This document shows positions 28,960-42,851 of a stretch of DNA of 64,000 nt, one piece after another. Within the stretch, counting starts at the first letter, position 1. Each line of letters starts with the position of its first letter. The position numbers and the translations under genes were made by a program. The DNA lies in contig NC_069108.1 in assembly GCF_947172395.1 (NCBI RefSeq), positions 186,001-250,000 of the forward strand, given 5' to 3'. Source of the stretch: Bicyclus anynana (lineage: Eukaryota > Arthropoda > Insecta > Lepidoptera > Nymphalidae). The notes under the pieces are model-generated. The model made no database searches, was not told the origin of the DNA, and saw only the letters and a program-made list of their open reading frames with translations.

Positions 28960-30210
28960 TAACTTCGTCATTGTTTAACCAATTTTGAAATTATTTTTTT
29001 CTCAGCACATAATGGAGATATGATCGCTAAAAGAAATACGTTTGGAGTTCAAATACAAAATTTTGAACTTGGACAATTTGAAAATTACTACATTACAAAG
29101 CGTAAAGCCACCACAGTTCAAACTCCATAATTGGCTTCCACACTTACATGGTAAAAGCATGGACTGTCAAATTTTCAACCTTCTTATAATGATTTGTGTT
29201 TGGCTGTACACCAAATGCGTGAACCATGAAAAAGTACTATTTTCACGTCGTGGAAATGGTTGACAAAATTAGTTTTCGGCTCACCGACCAGCTGAAATTG
29301 CTAGTAAAAATTATTGTATTATTATAAATATCTCTGAAGCTAAATACATAAGCTCATCAGTTGTCGTAACTGCTACAACGTCAGCCAAACTTACGACACC
29401 CGTTCGTGAGGTAGTTGTTCTACATGTATGAATTTTGCAAACATTTACTGGCATTTTTGAAAAATTTTCGAGAAATGGGGTAAAATCAATACATTCCCTA
29501 CTTAGTACCTATTATAAACTGTGGGGAACTAAGAACACATAACTAGTAATTTCTATTATGTAAACTTTTTTAGCATATAGCGTTAGAAATTAAATGAATA
29601 TATCCTTAAAAACCATTTTTTATGCCATATTTCATTCGATAATTAATATTTATTTATTTTATCGTCAATTTATATGAAAGTAAGCGTTTGCAAAAAGAAT
29701 AATATCTACCCATCTATACATACACATTAAAAAGGCAAATTGAATTTATATTAGTGAAATTAACATTAAATTTATTATCTACAAGACGTTTTATACTATC
29801 CTTTTGAACTTTAGCTAATAAGAACAAAATAATGTTTAATGTTATGTAGCCTCTCTTTCTATGTGAAATACATTATAATATTATTATTATCTATATATGT
29901 ATATTAATTATTATTTATATAAAATATGTATTTAAATTTTATATAAATAATTATTTTGGTTTGCTTAAACTTTTAAATGAATAATTGTTATCGAGACATT
30001 GATTTTATTGTATAAAATAATAGAATATAAATAGATTGATGTAAAAGCGAGCTGAGATTATATTAGGTTAATAGTTTAAACCAAAGATTTAAATTAATTT
30101 AAAAGATTGACATTCAAATTAATTTGTGTAGTTGCATTAATTACTATGCAATCATCATCATCATCATAATTATCCTGAATAATTTTATCGGAAAATAAAT
30201 TTACCTGATG
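28960..30210. other. AT-rich intergenic sequence
   Basis: Nothing supported apart from a short ATC microsatellite near 30152. Confidence 0.4.
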
Positions 30211-30212
30211 TG

Positions 30213-31837
30213 TATACAAAGTGGTGCCAGGAATACGACCTTAAATTAATACACGATCGCTAACAGTCAATCAAAATACGATTAGGTGATTAAATTAATT
30301 ATTGTATAATAAATAAAAAAACTAAATTTTCAAACAAAATAAATTCGGAAATAATCTAAAAAATTCACAACATCCTTTAAAATAATATAAAACTAACCTC
30401 AAGTGACCTGTAGGTAAAAGCGGCAACATCGCGTCTCCTAGTTTTTGGTTATTTGGCGGTCCGTTTGTAGTGCGTAAAGTTCTTTCATGCACTCGTAGGT
30501 ACTTATCTACATAAGAATAATCACGCCGCGCCGGCGGGCGGGAGCGCCAAAATTGAATTAATTTGTATTTTGTACGCCGCACGAGACGAGTAGATATTGT
30601 TCTTGTCACTAGATGTTTTTGTTACAAATGTTACTAATCAAAGCTCACACATTTTAAACATGATAGGTATAGGTAGGTACTCGTACGTATTTACAGTACT
30701 TAGTTTAAATTTTTAAAATCCTGGAAATGTCCACCATTCATTAAAATACACAAGGTACAACGTCGCGAGATATCGGTATAATACTCAGTAGCAGTATCAC
30801 CGAAACGTGGCATTATGTTTCAATACCAAAACACACTTCACAATAAAAAAAACTACACAAATCACAAGAAATGTTTGATTTGTATAAAACAATGCGCAAG
30901 GGTAGCAACTGGCTATCACACACTGAGTCACTATTCAAAAGACGCCGCCCGCGCCGGGAACCTAATCTAGCAAAAACACTAAATGTATTTCTATCCTATT
31001 CCCACTTAGTAAATCTTCCAAACACCTACAGTTAGCTAAAAACAAATGATATTGAATGAAAGCCCTTATAGGCCAGGATCCGGTGAATATTTTAACAGTT
31101 GATGACTGTCAAATTAATTTTCCGTGAGTAGCTTCGTCTTGATGAGGCGCCCAATTTTTAAATTTTCGAAAATTATTTATTTTGGTAGCTAACAGAGTTA
31201 CTAGATAACAAAAATGTCTGAGCATAGGAACGAAATAACTGACCACGCTATTTGTAAGACAATATGGCTGATAAGTTGTATAACTATTAATTTATACAAC
31301 TTTTCAGCCATATTGTCCTACAAATTCAATGTTATTTATGCCTCATCAAGACAAAGCTACTCACATAAAATTAACTTGGTAGTGATCAACTGTAAAAATG
31401 TTCCCCGGATCCTGGACTATTAGTGCCCAATTGACAACGTCGCAATTTTCGTTTGTTTACATTAAAAATAGGTACAAAATTTGTGGTGCCGAATAATTAT
31501 TGTAGGTAAGTATGGTAAAGACAATAAGAATTTTTATTCTTATGTGCATTAGGTCTAAATTTCAATAGGATTTTTGTTTTTTGTAAGTTACCAATATTTT
31601 TTAAAACGCACATTTTAAATTGTTATTTTGGTTTATCAAGGTGAATGACCTAGTGAATTTTCGTGAGGTATTTGTAATACATTTACAGCGTGTTCAAAAA
31701 TTGTTTAAGTGAAAAAATTATTCTGTGGCTAAACCACTGCATAGAAATTAATAAAAATTGGCGTGCAGACTACTTACACGATACCCCATATGTGGTTGAA
31801 ATTAAGGTCGTAATCGTTTCACCACTTTGTATACCTA
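30213..31837. mobile_element. TIR element, ~1.6 kb, ~35-bp ends
   Basis: Left end gtatacaaagtggtg...cgaccttaa at 30213 and an inverted copy ttaaggtcg...caccactttgtatac ending near 31837. The interior contains a GC-rich patch (~30525-30550) and a nested foldback at 31073-31415. No transposase frame is visible. Confidence 0.6.
31073..31415. repeat. Foldback (long hairpin) inside the TIR element
   Basis: Outer arms ccaggatccgg...gtcttgatgaggc and gcctcatcaagac...ccggatcctgg. The centre at 31258-31319 is a further near-perfect hairpin (gacaatatggctgataagtt and its complement). Confidence 0.8.
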
Positions 31838-32062
31838 CAATCGTATTATAAAATAAAGTTTATCGTCGCGTTTGGCTGTAAAATCTAAGAACGTATTTTC
31901 ATACGGTGTTCCTCAATGGATATAGTGATTCATGAGGAATGTTAAGTATTTATGTCGTCGACATACATTTGTTGAAATATGGCGATGATTGGAAGTTTCT
32001 TTCTTCTTTTAACGAAAACGCTGCCTAATCCAAAGGGATTACGTTTATAAAGACAACAAAAC

Positions 32063-32275
32063 ATGCATAGTAGGGTATTCCTTTTTTGTATATTCTTTCT
32101 AACAAACATCTACTTCCACAATGTGCACGCGGACAACATTTTGGGCTTTTATAGTGTTTTTAGTAATCAGACTCCAAGAGCACCTCACAGCATCGTAATG
32201 ATATCTACGCACAATTGCGCCGTTGCTATTTGGAAATTGCAGGCGTTGCGTAAACATTATAGCGGAATTACATAA
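32063..32275 (+). CDS. Candidate small secreted protein, 70 aa (UGT-like N-terminus)
   Basis: ATG in context aacaaaacATG. Residues 1-24 (MHSRVFLFCIFFLTNIYFHN then VHA) form a clear signal peptide with a plausible A-D cleavage site. The next residues DNILGFYSVF resemble the NIL-G-x-F start of mature insect UDP-glycosyltransferases, but the frame stops after 70 residues, so it is not a full UGT exon. It may be a decayed or first exon, or an unrelated secreted peptide. A TATA-like gtttataaag sits only 15 bp upstream of the ATG, too close to be its promoter. Confidence 0.35.
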   Translation: MHSRVFLFCIFFLTNIYFHNVHADNILGFYSVFSNQTPRAPHSIVMISTHNCAVAIWKLQALRKHYSGIT

Positions 32276-32289
32276 ACATATATCATAAT

Positions 32290-33990
32290 ACATACATCTT
32301 ACTAACTCATCTAGATTATTATTTATATGGTTCTTGAACTGAAATAAAAATTCATTTATTTTATTATTTTTATTTATTTATAAACAATTAACTTAAATCT
32401 TTGCTTCAAACTACTTTTACATGTAAATTATTTTAATAACCATTGATAGAATGTATTTTAAGTAATATTTATTTACTATTATACAAGTAGCTGTCATAAC
32501 AAATAAATTATATTGCCAGTGTTTTTGGGACATGGAACAAAACTATTTATAAAGTACCGCCCAGTGATTAGCCTATGTGCTCCGAATGACGAGTGTAGGT
32601 CGTAGGTGATTACGTTAAATTCTTTGACGACCTCTGCGCTATTACAGTGATAATCATCGGGGTCGATGGCTTAACGTGCTCACCGAGGCACGGGGCACCA
32701 GCGACTTCCCAACTCCTGACCGAGAACAGACATTTTCTTAGAAGCTCGGTCCAGAATTTGAACCCAGAAACTCGCAATACGAAGCCACCATTACCATAAA
32801 GATGGTTTCTAATTAGGGTATGCATTATACGTACTAATTGTACAAAATGGAAAATCCCTTCTCCAAGATAGCTTCGAAATGGGTCTTTTTGGTATATAGG
32901 CTACCCACTGAGCCGGCACACAGCGGTGCAATGAGACATTATATTATGAATATTATACATTATTTATGACAAAAAACCCCTGTTACATTATTAAAATATA
33001 AAATAATTTTATTAATATTGTTATATAATTCTTATGGTTTTATAGTTCCATAGAACTGCCCCAATGAAAGAAATGATGAAAATGTTCTTTTTATGTAATA
33101 GTAATAATTATTATGTTGTTATAATTGTGAATTTACATTCTATTAATAATATGTATTAGAGTGAAAGCCTGCGAGAGCCAGACACGCCTCATCTTATGCA
33201 CGCTGAAGATGTTCAGCACATTATCGCGTATTTGACATTTTTTATTTCGTAGAAGTAACGGTGAATCTACGACATAGGTATATAGTGGGGAGGGGGGGGG
33301 GTTCCGGGTAAGCCGTGCCCACCCTAGAATGGTCCTGTGCCCACCCTAGCATACTGGGCTATCACAAAAATATTGTAAACGAAATTTTTATATTGAATTT
33401 CGACTCTTGTTTTGTCAGGGGCCAGGCCCCCAGAAAATGATCCTTTATACGCTAATGATCAGCGATGTCTACTCTCGGAGAAACAGGCAAATCTTTGCAA
33501 CACTGTTGTGATCGCTCAAAAACGCCTCATACTAAATAATGCTCTTGTGTGACGTCACGATCACGACGAAAACTCGTTAACTATAGATATCTTCATTACC
33601 TATTTCTGCGTTTATGTTTTTAGTCTTCGTGTGTGTAGTTTATATACTAATTCGTCAATATATTATCACCAATTTCGCCTAAATATGTATAATCAAAGGT
33701 AGTCAAATAACCAATTGGTTACCGTGCTTACTACGAAACATTCAGCTTTCATAAAATGCGGTATGTCTGACTCTTGCAGGCTGTCGCTCTGTATGTTTGT
33801 AAGTCGGTGGGTTATATTTTATGAAATGAAATACATTTTATTTTACTGTGCACTGATGTTTCATTTATATTATTATTTCGTTTATTACTAATTTATTTAT
33901 TAGTTCTCTTTTTTTTAATTTTTAACAATGTTAATATAAAAATAAAATACAACTGTTAAAAATTTATAAAAAAAAATCAACCCTCTCGCT
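32290..33990. other. Intergenic, AT-rich with a G run
   Basis: Contains a G-rich patch at about 33285-33300, followed by a short direct repeat of gtgcccaccctag (about 33320 and 33350). No gene signals. Confidence 0.45.
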
Positions 33991-33994
33991 GCGG

Positions 33995-34240
33995 GACATT
34001 TGAGTATCCAAGCAACCGGTGGTCAGGGCTCCAGAGTGAGGAACCTCCTCACAATACGCGCCGTCTCAAGAATCACTGCCTTCTGTATCCGACTCTTGAT
34101 CCAACAGTTAAGCGAAAGCTTCTTAAGGTGTTGGTCGAAGCTTTTCGCTATAAGACCATTGACTGAGACAACTATCGGAACAATAATAGTTGACTCAACA
34201 TTCCACATGGCGGTGATCTCGTGAGCAAGGTCCAATAAGT
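33995..34240 (-). mobile_element. LINE reverse-transcriptase C-terminal fragment
   Basis: The minus frame reads DLAHEITAMWNVESTIIVPI, VVSVNGLIAKSFDQHL and ILETARIVRRFL, a recurrent C-terminal block of insect non-LTR elements whose clade I cannot fix. Confidence 0.7.
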
Positions 34241-34254
34241 ATTTATTATTAATA

Positions 34255-34760
34255 TTTACAGCCTCGCGATTTCACTCGCATAGTTACGAATCCCGTGGAA
34301 ATACGGGGATAAAGTGTAGCCCAAGTTACTCGTTAATAATGTAGCTTTCTATTGGTGAAAGAATTGTTAAAATCGACGTTGTAGTTTCGGATACTATTCA
34401 TAACAAACAAGCATGTAATGAAATCTTACCTCTTTTATTAGTTTAGAATTACAAAGATGAAAAACATGGCCGACACTTACAAATAATGTGGCTTTCTATT
34501 GGTTAAACAATTTTCAAAATCGATTCAATCGATCCGGAGATTACCTACCCCTAACAAGCTCACAAAATGTATCTCTTTATATCCAACCAGCAATGCCCCG
34601 CGATTTCTTCACCCACGTAGTTCTTGTTTCCGTAAGAAAATAGGGATAAAATGTAGCCTATGATACTCACAAATAATGTCGCTTTTTGTGGTAAAAGAAT
34701 TTTTAAAATCGGTTGAGTAGATCCAGAGGTTTCCCCTACAATACCACGAACTTTACTTCT
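34255..34760. repeat. Two copies of a common interspersed repeat
   Basis: Shared text: cgcgatttcactcgcatagt / ccgtggaaatacggggataaa / aataatgtagctttctattgg, and again at 34590-34720. Related fragments occur at 9310, 35310, 41310, 45665, 50190 and 51120. Confidence 0.65.
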
Positions 34761-34769
34761 TATTAACAA

Positions 34770-37010
34770 GAAATATACCGTCCGTAGTACTTGCTACATT
34801 GAATTACTATATATAATTATTTTTAACTTAATATGGTGACGTTACCACGTGATTTTGTTTATCAAGTAATAAATAACACTGCTGGTCATATACTAAATGA
34901 AATAAGCTACTAAAACTGGTTTAAAATAGTAAAGAAAAATAGTCAGAACTCAAAAATCAGTTATATTGATTAGATAGCTACTAGATTCTTACAGGAACAA
35001 ATCGTCGTCGTCTTCGTTTGTTTTTGTTCGACGTGACTATTCTAGTACGTAGTACATAGTAATCCAATGACCGTCTAAATAACAACAAAGGCTAAGCACA
35101 AACCACACTCGTCCGTTCTTATTTAAATCATCTTAACTGATACAAATCGTCTATTTATTAGAAGATCCAATGTGTTCTATTATGAAACGATTTGAGCAAT
35201 TTATTTCAAGACATGCGGGCCCCTGACAAATCTATTGCAACAGATTAACAACCCATATTCGGCTGAGACAATTTAGTAAAGAAAACACCACGCGTTTGCC
35301 GTTTCTGTAGGAATACGGGGATAATATATACCTTATAGCACTCGGGGATAATGTAGCTTCCCAACAGTGAAAGACTTTTTCAGATCGATTCATTAATTTC
35401 GAAAGTATTCAATGCAAACAAACAAACAAATCTTTCCTATTCAATGTTATTGTTTGCTTTGCTCAGGTTTGCTGTTTGTCCTCCTTCACCATTCTAACAA
35501 CTAGACATCGTAATTGCACTGCTATGTAGTTCCTTTGGATACGTAAACGGTTTGGTCCGTCATAGGCACTGTAAAGATGTGGAATTCCCTGCCAGCATTC
35601 CAATTGAATTTGAATTCTACCACCTAAAATATGGGTATCAAATCACCTACAATATGGGTACCACTATACCTAGACTTCATTACTACCTACCATCTTGATT
35701 TCAGTCAAGCGATTGACTGCGAAGTCGGTTGAAAAGAGGCTTGTGATGACTGTATTATCATTAAAAAAATGAAACCAAGAAATATTATTACAAAAACATT
35801 TTTAATAGATACCACAAAATGTAGACAGGAACGTCATCCTTATAAGTAGAGATACATTTATTAAAATATATAATAATTAATTAACTTTATTTATAACAAT
35901 GTATAAAAATATAAACATCATATTACTTAATTACTTAAACGAAGTTCATTAAAATAATCAGTTCTTTTCATTATTTAAAACAACTTATAGAATACAATGC
36001 CCTGTTATAATAAATAGTTGAGAACAATTGGGTTTACACTTCGGAGCCCAGGTAGGTATTTTCTAATACTAAATACTAAGTTTTTTCATTAAAAATTACC
36101 TTATTATTACATTTTTTGTTTATAAGATTACTCAAAACATTCTGGTCCGTTTCGGCTCAATTTTATTAAGTCTTAAGTTTGGTGAAGCCTTTCAAATGCT
36201 GCCTATTTCATTCAAATCGATTAAGCCGATCAATAGTTATTTAGATAGACAGACGGTAATCTGTAATGGATAAACTTTTTAGTTTTTTTTTTGCAAAAAA
36301 ATGTAAACAAAAGAAAAAATCATTATCGATTCACTGGGTTCCCTCATTTTCTTTTATGGTAATACCCAATTGCTCTCGACTTAAAAGAATTAATTTATTG
36401 ATTGAATTTATATTAAAATACCCACATCTCTAGTTAAATTTAACAAATAAATTATTATTATTTACATTCAATATAAAAATAGTTATAATTCATTCACTCG
36501 AATATTTTTTAAAACAATTTTAAAGCATTCATTTATTATATTTACAAGAAATCATTTTCCGTTTGTGAAATATAAAAAAAAATCTCAAAATATCGTAATA
36601 TATCATATTATAATTAATAATAAAAAAATCACAACAAATCATCAAAAATATAATCATAAAATCATTAACTGGTCCATTTTGATTAACAAAATCACAGCAT
36701 GATTATAATAGCTAAAAATTTTCTACTGTAGGAAGTCTGTATCTTTCCATGTAATGAAGTCGTAAAGAGAGACAAATTTCAACCGAGATGGCGATGCAAC
36801 CGGAAATATCGCTTCATTGCGTTGAGAAGAAAGAGATGGGATAGCTCTGCCGCCATTGGATATTTCGTCTATTTGTCGTCACTTGGTCGCAAGCTTGGCG
36901 CGTTGTGAGCACATGAATCTTCAGTATAATGATGTGATCAATCAATTAGATTTGTCACCTTACCACGACAGACAAAGGTATACAGACTTCCTGGAATAGA
37001 TTCGTACTCA
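34770..37010. other. AT-rich intergenic sequence with repeat scraps
   Basis: Includes a copy of the common repeat at 35310-35420. No coding region supported. Confidence 0.4.
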
Positions 37011-37013
37011 TTA

Positions 37014-37250
37014 CTTAATTCGTATTAAATATTCGTAGTAGAAAATCCGTGTTAGAAACGAACCAGCTGTTTATTGAATAAAAAGTGTTTTAAAAAAATT
37101 TCCTGGCGAAACTATATTGACTATCATTAACTATAGTTTGGCCAGGAGATTTGAGTTTTTTTTTTTTTATATTCTATGAAACACTTTTCGTCTAATAAAC
37201 TGATGGGTGAAGAACGTTTTTAATACGGATATTTAGAGTATATTATGTAA
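37014..37250. mobile_element. Foldback element
   Basis: Two imperfect inverted arms meet around 37125 (tttcctggcgaaactata ... tatagtttggccaggaga), extending outward through aaaaagtgttt / aaacactttt and gtattaaatattcg / cggatatttagag. The 41.82-41.87 kb region shares one arm. Confidence 0.7.
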
Positions 37251-37259
37251 TTGTAAATA

Positions 37260-39810
37260 TCATATAGTAACAAAATATGCATTGACGTATAAAAAAGACA
37301 GACTGTAAACCATGTTTATAAAAATGGATTAAGATTTATACCTCAATTTTCATCAAAGTAAGTAAAGTAGATCTAATCACTAAGACTTAAAAGTCGCTCT
37401 ACTTTGAAATGTGAAGAAATGTGAGGTTTAAATTACAATCCATGTATACATATATCACCGCAAGGGCAAAAAACAGATTTACTGAAATCCGTAACTAAGT
37501 CACCTTACTAATGTCTCGCTGGACCTATTATTAAAAGCTAAACATCATCATAATCAGCCAATTCTAACGGCCCACCACAAGTATTATTCCTTATATTTTA
37601 TAACTGTATTAGCAATGGCGTGCATAAGGATTCTAACAAGGGTAGGGTAGGTTCTACAGTATTGAAATGTTTCCTCAGGGTAGGTAAAGCATTTTTGCAT
37701 CTATGAAGCTATGAAGTGCTCGCTACTGCGTATTAGAGAGGGGATTCTTACATTCCTTGCTTGATCATGGAACGCTACATCGATTACGGCAGTACTTAGT
37801 GTTGCCAACATTTTTTCAGAAAGAAATACTTAGTATTTTTCAGATTAAGCCATGAAAAAATATGGAATAAGCAAAAAATCGACATTTATTTTTAAAAAAA
37901 AAACAATATTTATGCATTTTTCAAGATTTATTTGTCTGTTTTAGAATTTAAATTATCGTGAGTGTTATTCATATTAATTGATTATGATACACGGCTAAAA
38001 CTCACGTGATATTAGGTCGGAGTATGCCCGACTAGTTTCGAACCCATACGGGGCCCTTAGTCATGAGCTGGTTCTTGCATCGCGGCATGATCCAAACTCA
38101 TTTATTTGTCTGCAATAAAAGAGTGTAATATATTTTTTCACATCTGATTTTTATATTTAACAAAACCAAAATAATGCTATTTTTTCATTTATATGTTTAA
38201 TGATTAGAACTCAGTAAGATAGACAAACTCGGACAGGCTAGACGCTATTTGCATCTGTAGAAAACGAATGTTCATAAAAATTTCAGATGAAAATGTTGTT
38301 TGTTAGATATCTGAGTTGAAAATGTAGTATTTTTGCGTACAGTATAGTTCTTCAACAGTACACAATACTATATAGTATAGTACTGTTGGCAACCCTAGCA
38401 GTACTTCCCCAAGCGAACTTTGTAACCAAATGCTATATCAAAATAAAGAACCTTCTTTTTTGAGATTGTCAAAGCTCGAGTCACTATAATAAGAATCCGG
38501 TCGCGGTGACCATGAATCTGCGCAACGAGGACATGTCTCACAACTGAAGGTCCATGTACTTATTTACTTCCTGTTTTACTTATTTCAATTTATTGTGTAC
38601 TACAAGATTTCTTTTATCGTGCCTTAATGTAAAATTGGAAATAAAGTCAGACATTACTACTACTAAAAAGTAAAGAATTTGATTGTTTGTTTTGTTCGGT
38701 CTAACGCCTCGGAAACTACTCAACTGACAAAATATTTTTATGGAAAGGAAGGTAAAAAGGTTATATTAGAAGAACTATTAGCCAACAACCACTTATCAAG
38801 CAAGCAATAGGTTATATTAAAAGAACCATTAGAAGAGGAGCCAACGAATTATTCTTTGGCTCCTCTTCTAATGGGTAATGTAGCGAAAATGAGACGTTTT
38901 TTTTTAATCTTTCGTTATGTGTGTTTGTGTAATCGATTACAGTTACGCAAAAATTATGTACGACGTAATGGTTCCACTTTAAAAGTTGTACAAAAAGTCG
39001 CGAATGAAGTCGCAGGCGGTCGCTAGCCTAATCAATACATTACATTTTATAAATAAAATTGCAGTGTTTGTCTATGAACACGATACTTAAGCAAACACAA
39101 ACTTAAAAAAAAAATTGTCTCTCTGTCCAGGCTAATCTGGAACAACTGAAGCAATAAAAAAGGCTACTTTCAACCCGGAAAAATCCATATATTCCGCAGA
39201 TTTGAGAAATGCTGAATTCCACGCAGACGAAGTCGCGGACTGCGCTAGTATAACAATAAAATAGAGATAAGTGTTATCGTCCTCACGTAAATACACTATC
39301 ACTTGCTATAAGTTCCTGTTTGCTTATACATATTTATTTACATACTCGTATCTGCATGCGCTATCTCGAGTCAAGGAGAGTGTCGTGTTGATCTCCGTGA
39401 CAACGTACTCCGAGCCTAAATACTACTTTGTATAAATCACTAGCGGATACGGTCAAGCTTCGTTTTGACTTATGTACACTTCCCTACCACACCCCTAATG
39501 TAACACTATCCTTTTTTAACCCACTTAAAAAAGGAGGAGGTTCTCAAGTTACGTAAAAAAATTTCATTTTCAGAGCCTATTCAAACAAACAAAATCTTTC
39601 CTTTTTTTATATTAGTATAGATGGACATCATAAAATTCCAATAGCGTCGTGGTTGTATTGACGGACTAAAAGAGGTCTTTATTACACTTCGTTTCATGTA
39701 GGATGGTGCGGGTGACAGTTCGTTTCATTCTTGAAAGTTTGCCGCGATTCACGATAATAGTACGTATTATGAACGTCATACACGCGACTGCACCCATGCT
39801 ATCTGAAAAT
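37260..39810. other. Intergenic, AT-rich
   Basis: No genes. A short inverted pair (attagaagaggagccaa / ttggctcctcttctaat) lies at 38828-38870. A repeat fragment with acgcagacgaagtcgcgg ends near 39240. Confidence 0.45.
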
Positions 39811-39819
39811 CACTACAAC

Positions 39820-39935
39820 CCATTTACCAACAAACAAATTAGAAATGAAGGTAAAACACGCATGTCATTTCATAACTTATTAATTTTACATTGTGTATTA
39901 ACCGTTACAATGTCCAACTTTGTGTTTTATTAAAT
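39820..39935. repeat. Internal fragment related to the MITE at 42852
   Basis: Shares ttaccaacaaacaaatt-like and gcatgtcatttcataactta with 42880-42960. Confidence 0.7.
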
Positions 39936-39939
39936 AATA

Positions 39940-41420
39940 TTAATAATATTTTTAGAATGGTTTAATTTCAATTTGTTTGACAGTTGCGTAATCAAGGTAC
40001 GAGCAAATTACCATACTTCATAAAATGCACGATTTCAACATAAAACGCACATTTAAAAAAATATTAGCAATTGTGAATTTTTATTGTTTTTGGTGATTTT
40101 GATTTAATATAAAATAACGAAAAGATTTCCTATATTATTTTTTAAATATTTTTTTAATATTAACAAACGTAACAAACAAAAATATTCGCCAAAATGAGAA
40201 CCTACTTTTTTGAAAATAAAAAAAGACGAGTCCCAACATTTTCATCTTTTATACTCAACCTACAAACAATAAAATCGTTTAATATTATAATTAGATAAAT
40301 AATAACATAATTATCGTTTTATAAAATAATTAATTAATTATAATTATCGCAAGTAATTAATCTAACACTCAATAGAACATAATAACTTTAATACACGAGG
40401 ACGCTAATGTCGATGGATTGTTATATAAAGTGACTAGTAGCTCTCCGCGACTTTTCCTGCGTGAAAACAATACGTAAAACCCGCCAACCTATATTAAAGT
40501 AACGTGCTGGGTCTAACCATATCCCCTCTTATAGGAGGGAGACTTTGCCCTATAGGGAACCGTTAAATTAGGCATATGTAATGATGATTATGTAATATAT
40601 AGTATTTCTTGAAATATTCTGACTCTGAGCACTTTCTGTACGGACCCTACGTGCCAAAAACGGTTTGAATTCTTTTTTAATTATAATTATTAATTAATTA
40701 TAAGCTGAGTACACAATTCATTGTACACTATATAAAAGAAACAGTAATTTCTATGTATATGGGAAAAACAATAAATTATTATTTAGCGAATCAGCAAATC
40801 ACGTAAAAATCAGTCCATCATTTAAACAGAGACGTGTTACCGATGTTATATTTTCGGAGACAGATTTGCTTTTTGATGTAGAAACGTGTTGCTAATTATT
40901 TAGAGCGATAGAGAAGATGTGTGACACAGAAACCCGTTTATGCTCAAAAAGTTGCTTATCAATCACTTACAGATAAATGATAATTTACAAAAATGTTTGT
41001 GTTGTTGACTCTCCAGCAGCACAAACAATCGCGTCTGACATTAGGTACTACTACAAAGCTATACAGTCTTCCCAAAATAGAAAATCTTATTTATGAATAA
41101 ACTAAAGTACCTAGGTATATACCTATAATGATAAAAGGTAGGTATGGCGCTAGGAACCTCACAATTATCCGAATTAGAAATGACCTTCACCTATGTTTAT
41201 TAGCAGGAACTTGTTTTAAATATCAAAAGTACCTACTTATGTTAAAAATATATTGCAAATAGGTTGCAAAAAGTTGCTGACCAAATTAATAAACTAGACA
41301 ACGTCCCGCAGTTTCACGCGTAGTTCTCGTACCCGTGAAAATACAGGATAAAATATAACCTATAACACTCGCAAATAACGTGACCTTCTATAAGTAAAAT
41401 TCCCTAAAAATCTCTGTATC
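39940..41420. other. AT-rich intergenic sequence
   Basis: No coding signal seen. A repeat fragment is at 41310-41400. Confidence 0.4.
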
Positions 41421-41427
41421 ACCATCA

Positions 41428-41655
41428 TCATTATCAACCCATATTCGGTCCACCACGCTGGCCCAATGCGGATTGGCATAATTCACACACGCAGAAAATT
41501 TAAGAAGATTCTCTGGTATGTTTCCTCACGATGTTTTCCTTCACCGTTTGAGACACGGGACATTTAATTTCTTAAAATGCGCACAACCGAAAAGTTGGAG
41601 GTGCATGCCCGGACCGAATTCGAACTCACACCCTCCGGAATCGTAGAGGTCATAT
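41428..41655 (-). repeat. SINE1 copy
   Basis: Shows caacccatattcgg, cacgctggcccaatgcgg and the tRNA-like B box in reverse (ccggaccgaattcgaa). Confidence 0.85.
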
Positions 41656-41799
41656 CTCTGTATCTAATGAACGATTTTGAAAATTTTACCATTAGAAAGC
41701 CACGTTATTTGTCATATGAGTATATCCGCGTATTCTCACGGAAACGGGAACTAAACTCTACAAAGGTGAAACCGCGGGGCGTCTCGTAATTAGTTTACA

Positions 41800-42515
41800 A
41801 CTTTTCATCCATTATAATGATTGGTGAAGTTCGTTTCTAATGTGGATTTTCTACTATAATATATTAGGTATTTTATGAATTAAAAATCGTAAATTACGTA
41901 GCTTAGAGTTTAAAATAAGCAAGCATATGTTTATTATAATGTCATATTAGGTTTTATAATGAAGTAATGACTCGATAAGAATTTATAAAATCCTCTTCTT
42001 AATTAACAATATTTTAATCAGATTGACAAAAGTAAAATATTAAGTAGATAGGTTTTACCAAATTTTACCAACTGTCATATGTTTTCTGTGCAACTGTTAG
42101 ATTACTTTTATCACCTATTTATTTAGTTTTAGTTGTTCAGCCGGTTTATTTCTGTTCTGAGTAGGTAGGTAACTTGAGATAATAATATGATAAGTACCTA
42201 TTTGGTAAGGTTATAAGTGGTAATGAAAAACCGCAATTTTACTCCTCATTTATAGTAGGCATCAAAGATTTTATAATAATCGCTGAGTAGGATGGACTAC
42301 GTTTTTGACTACATATTACATACCTACATAATTACCCAAAAATTTACTTCTAATATCATTTTAGAAAACTTTTTTTATACAATCAGTTATCGAGTTAGCA
42401 TTTCAAGTTTTTCAAAGACTAGACATCGTTTGTAGCATCTTATTATAACTGGATTGAGAGGAATGTAAACTTTAAACTGTGATTAAAAGTTATAAATTTT
42501 TCAACCCAAGGACAG
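41800..42515. other. AT-rich intergenic sequence
   Basis: Contains one arm of the 37.0-kb foldback family at 41815-41875. Otherwise nothing supported. Confidence 0.4.
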
Positions 42516-42520
42516 AAAGG

Positions 42521-42798
42521 GGCGTCTATTTAATATATCCCTCCCCGTGAGATTGGCTCGACACAATCTTACGGGAGATATACCTATATAAAATTTATAT
42601 TTTTTAAATTGCTGTTGTTTTGTTCGATTTATTAAAAAAACTCATTGTTTTCACTTTTTTTTTAATTTTTGTAGGTTTGTTTTATTTCCCCTCGTGAGAT
42701 TGCTTGTGATTTAATATTTAACCCTGTTCCCATTAATGCTACGAGACTTATAGGGGAAAAGCTACCTATATACCTACACCATACAGTTAATAGACGCC
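42521..42798. mobile_element. Small TIR element with internal hairpin
   Basis: Ends ggcgtctatttaa and ttaatagacgcc are inverted. Inside, ccgtgagattg / caatcttacgg forms a hairpin. Confidence 0.6.
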
Positions 42799-42851
42799 TC
42801 CTTGCTGCATCCATTATGAGGACTAAGTGCCAGACATAGCTACCTCATTCT

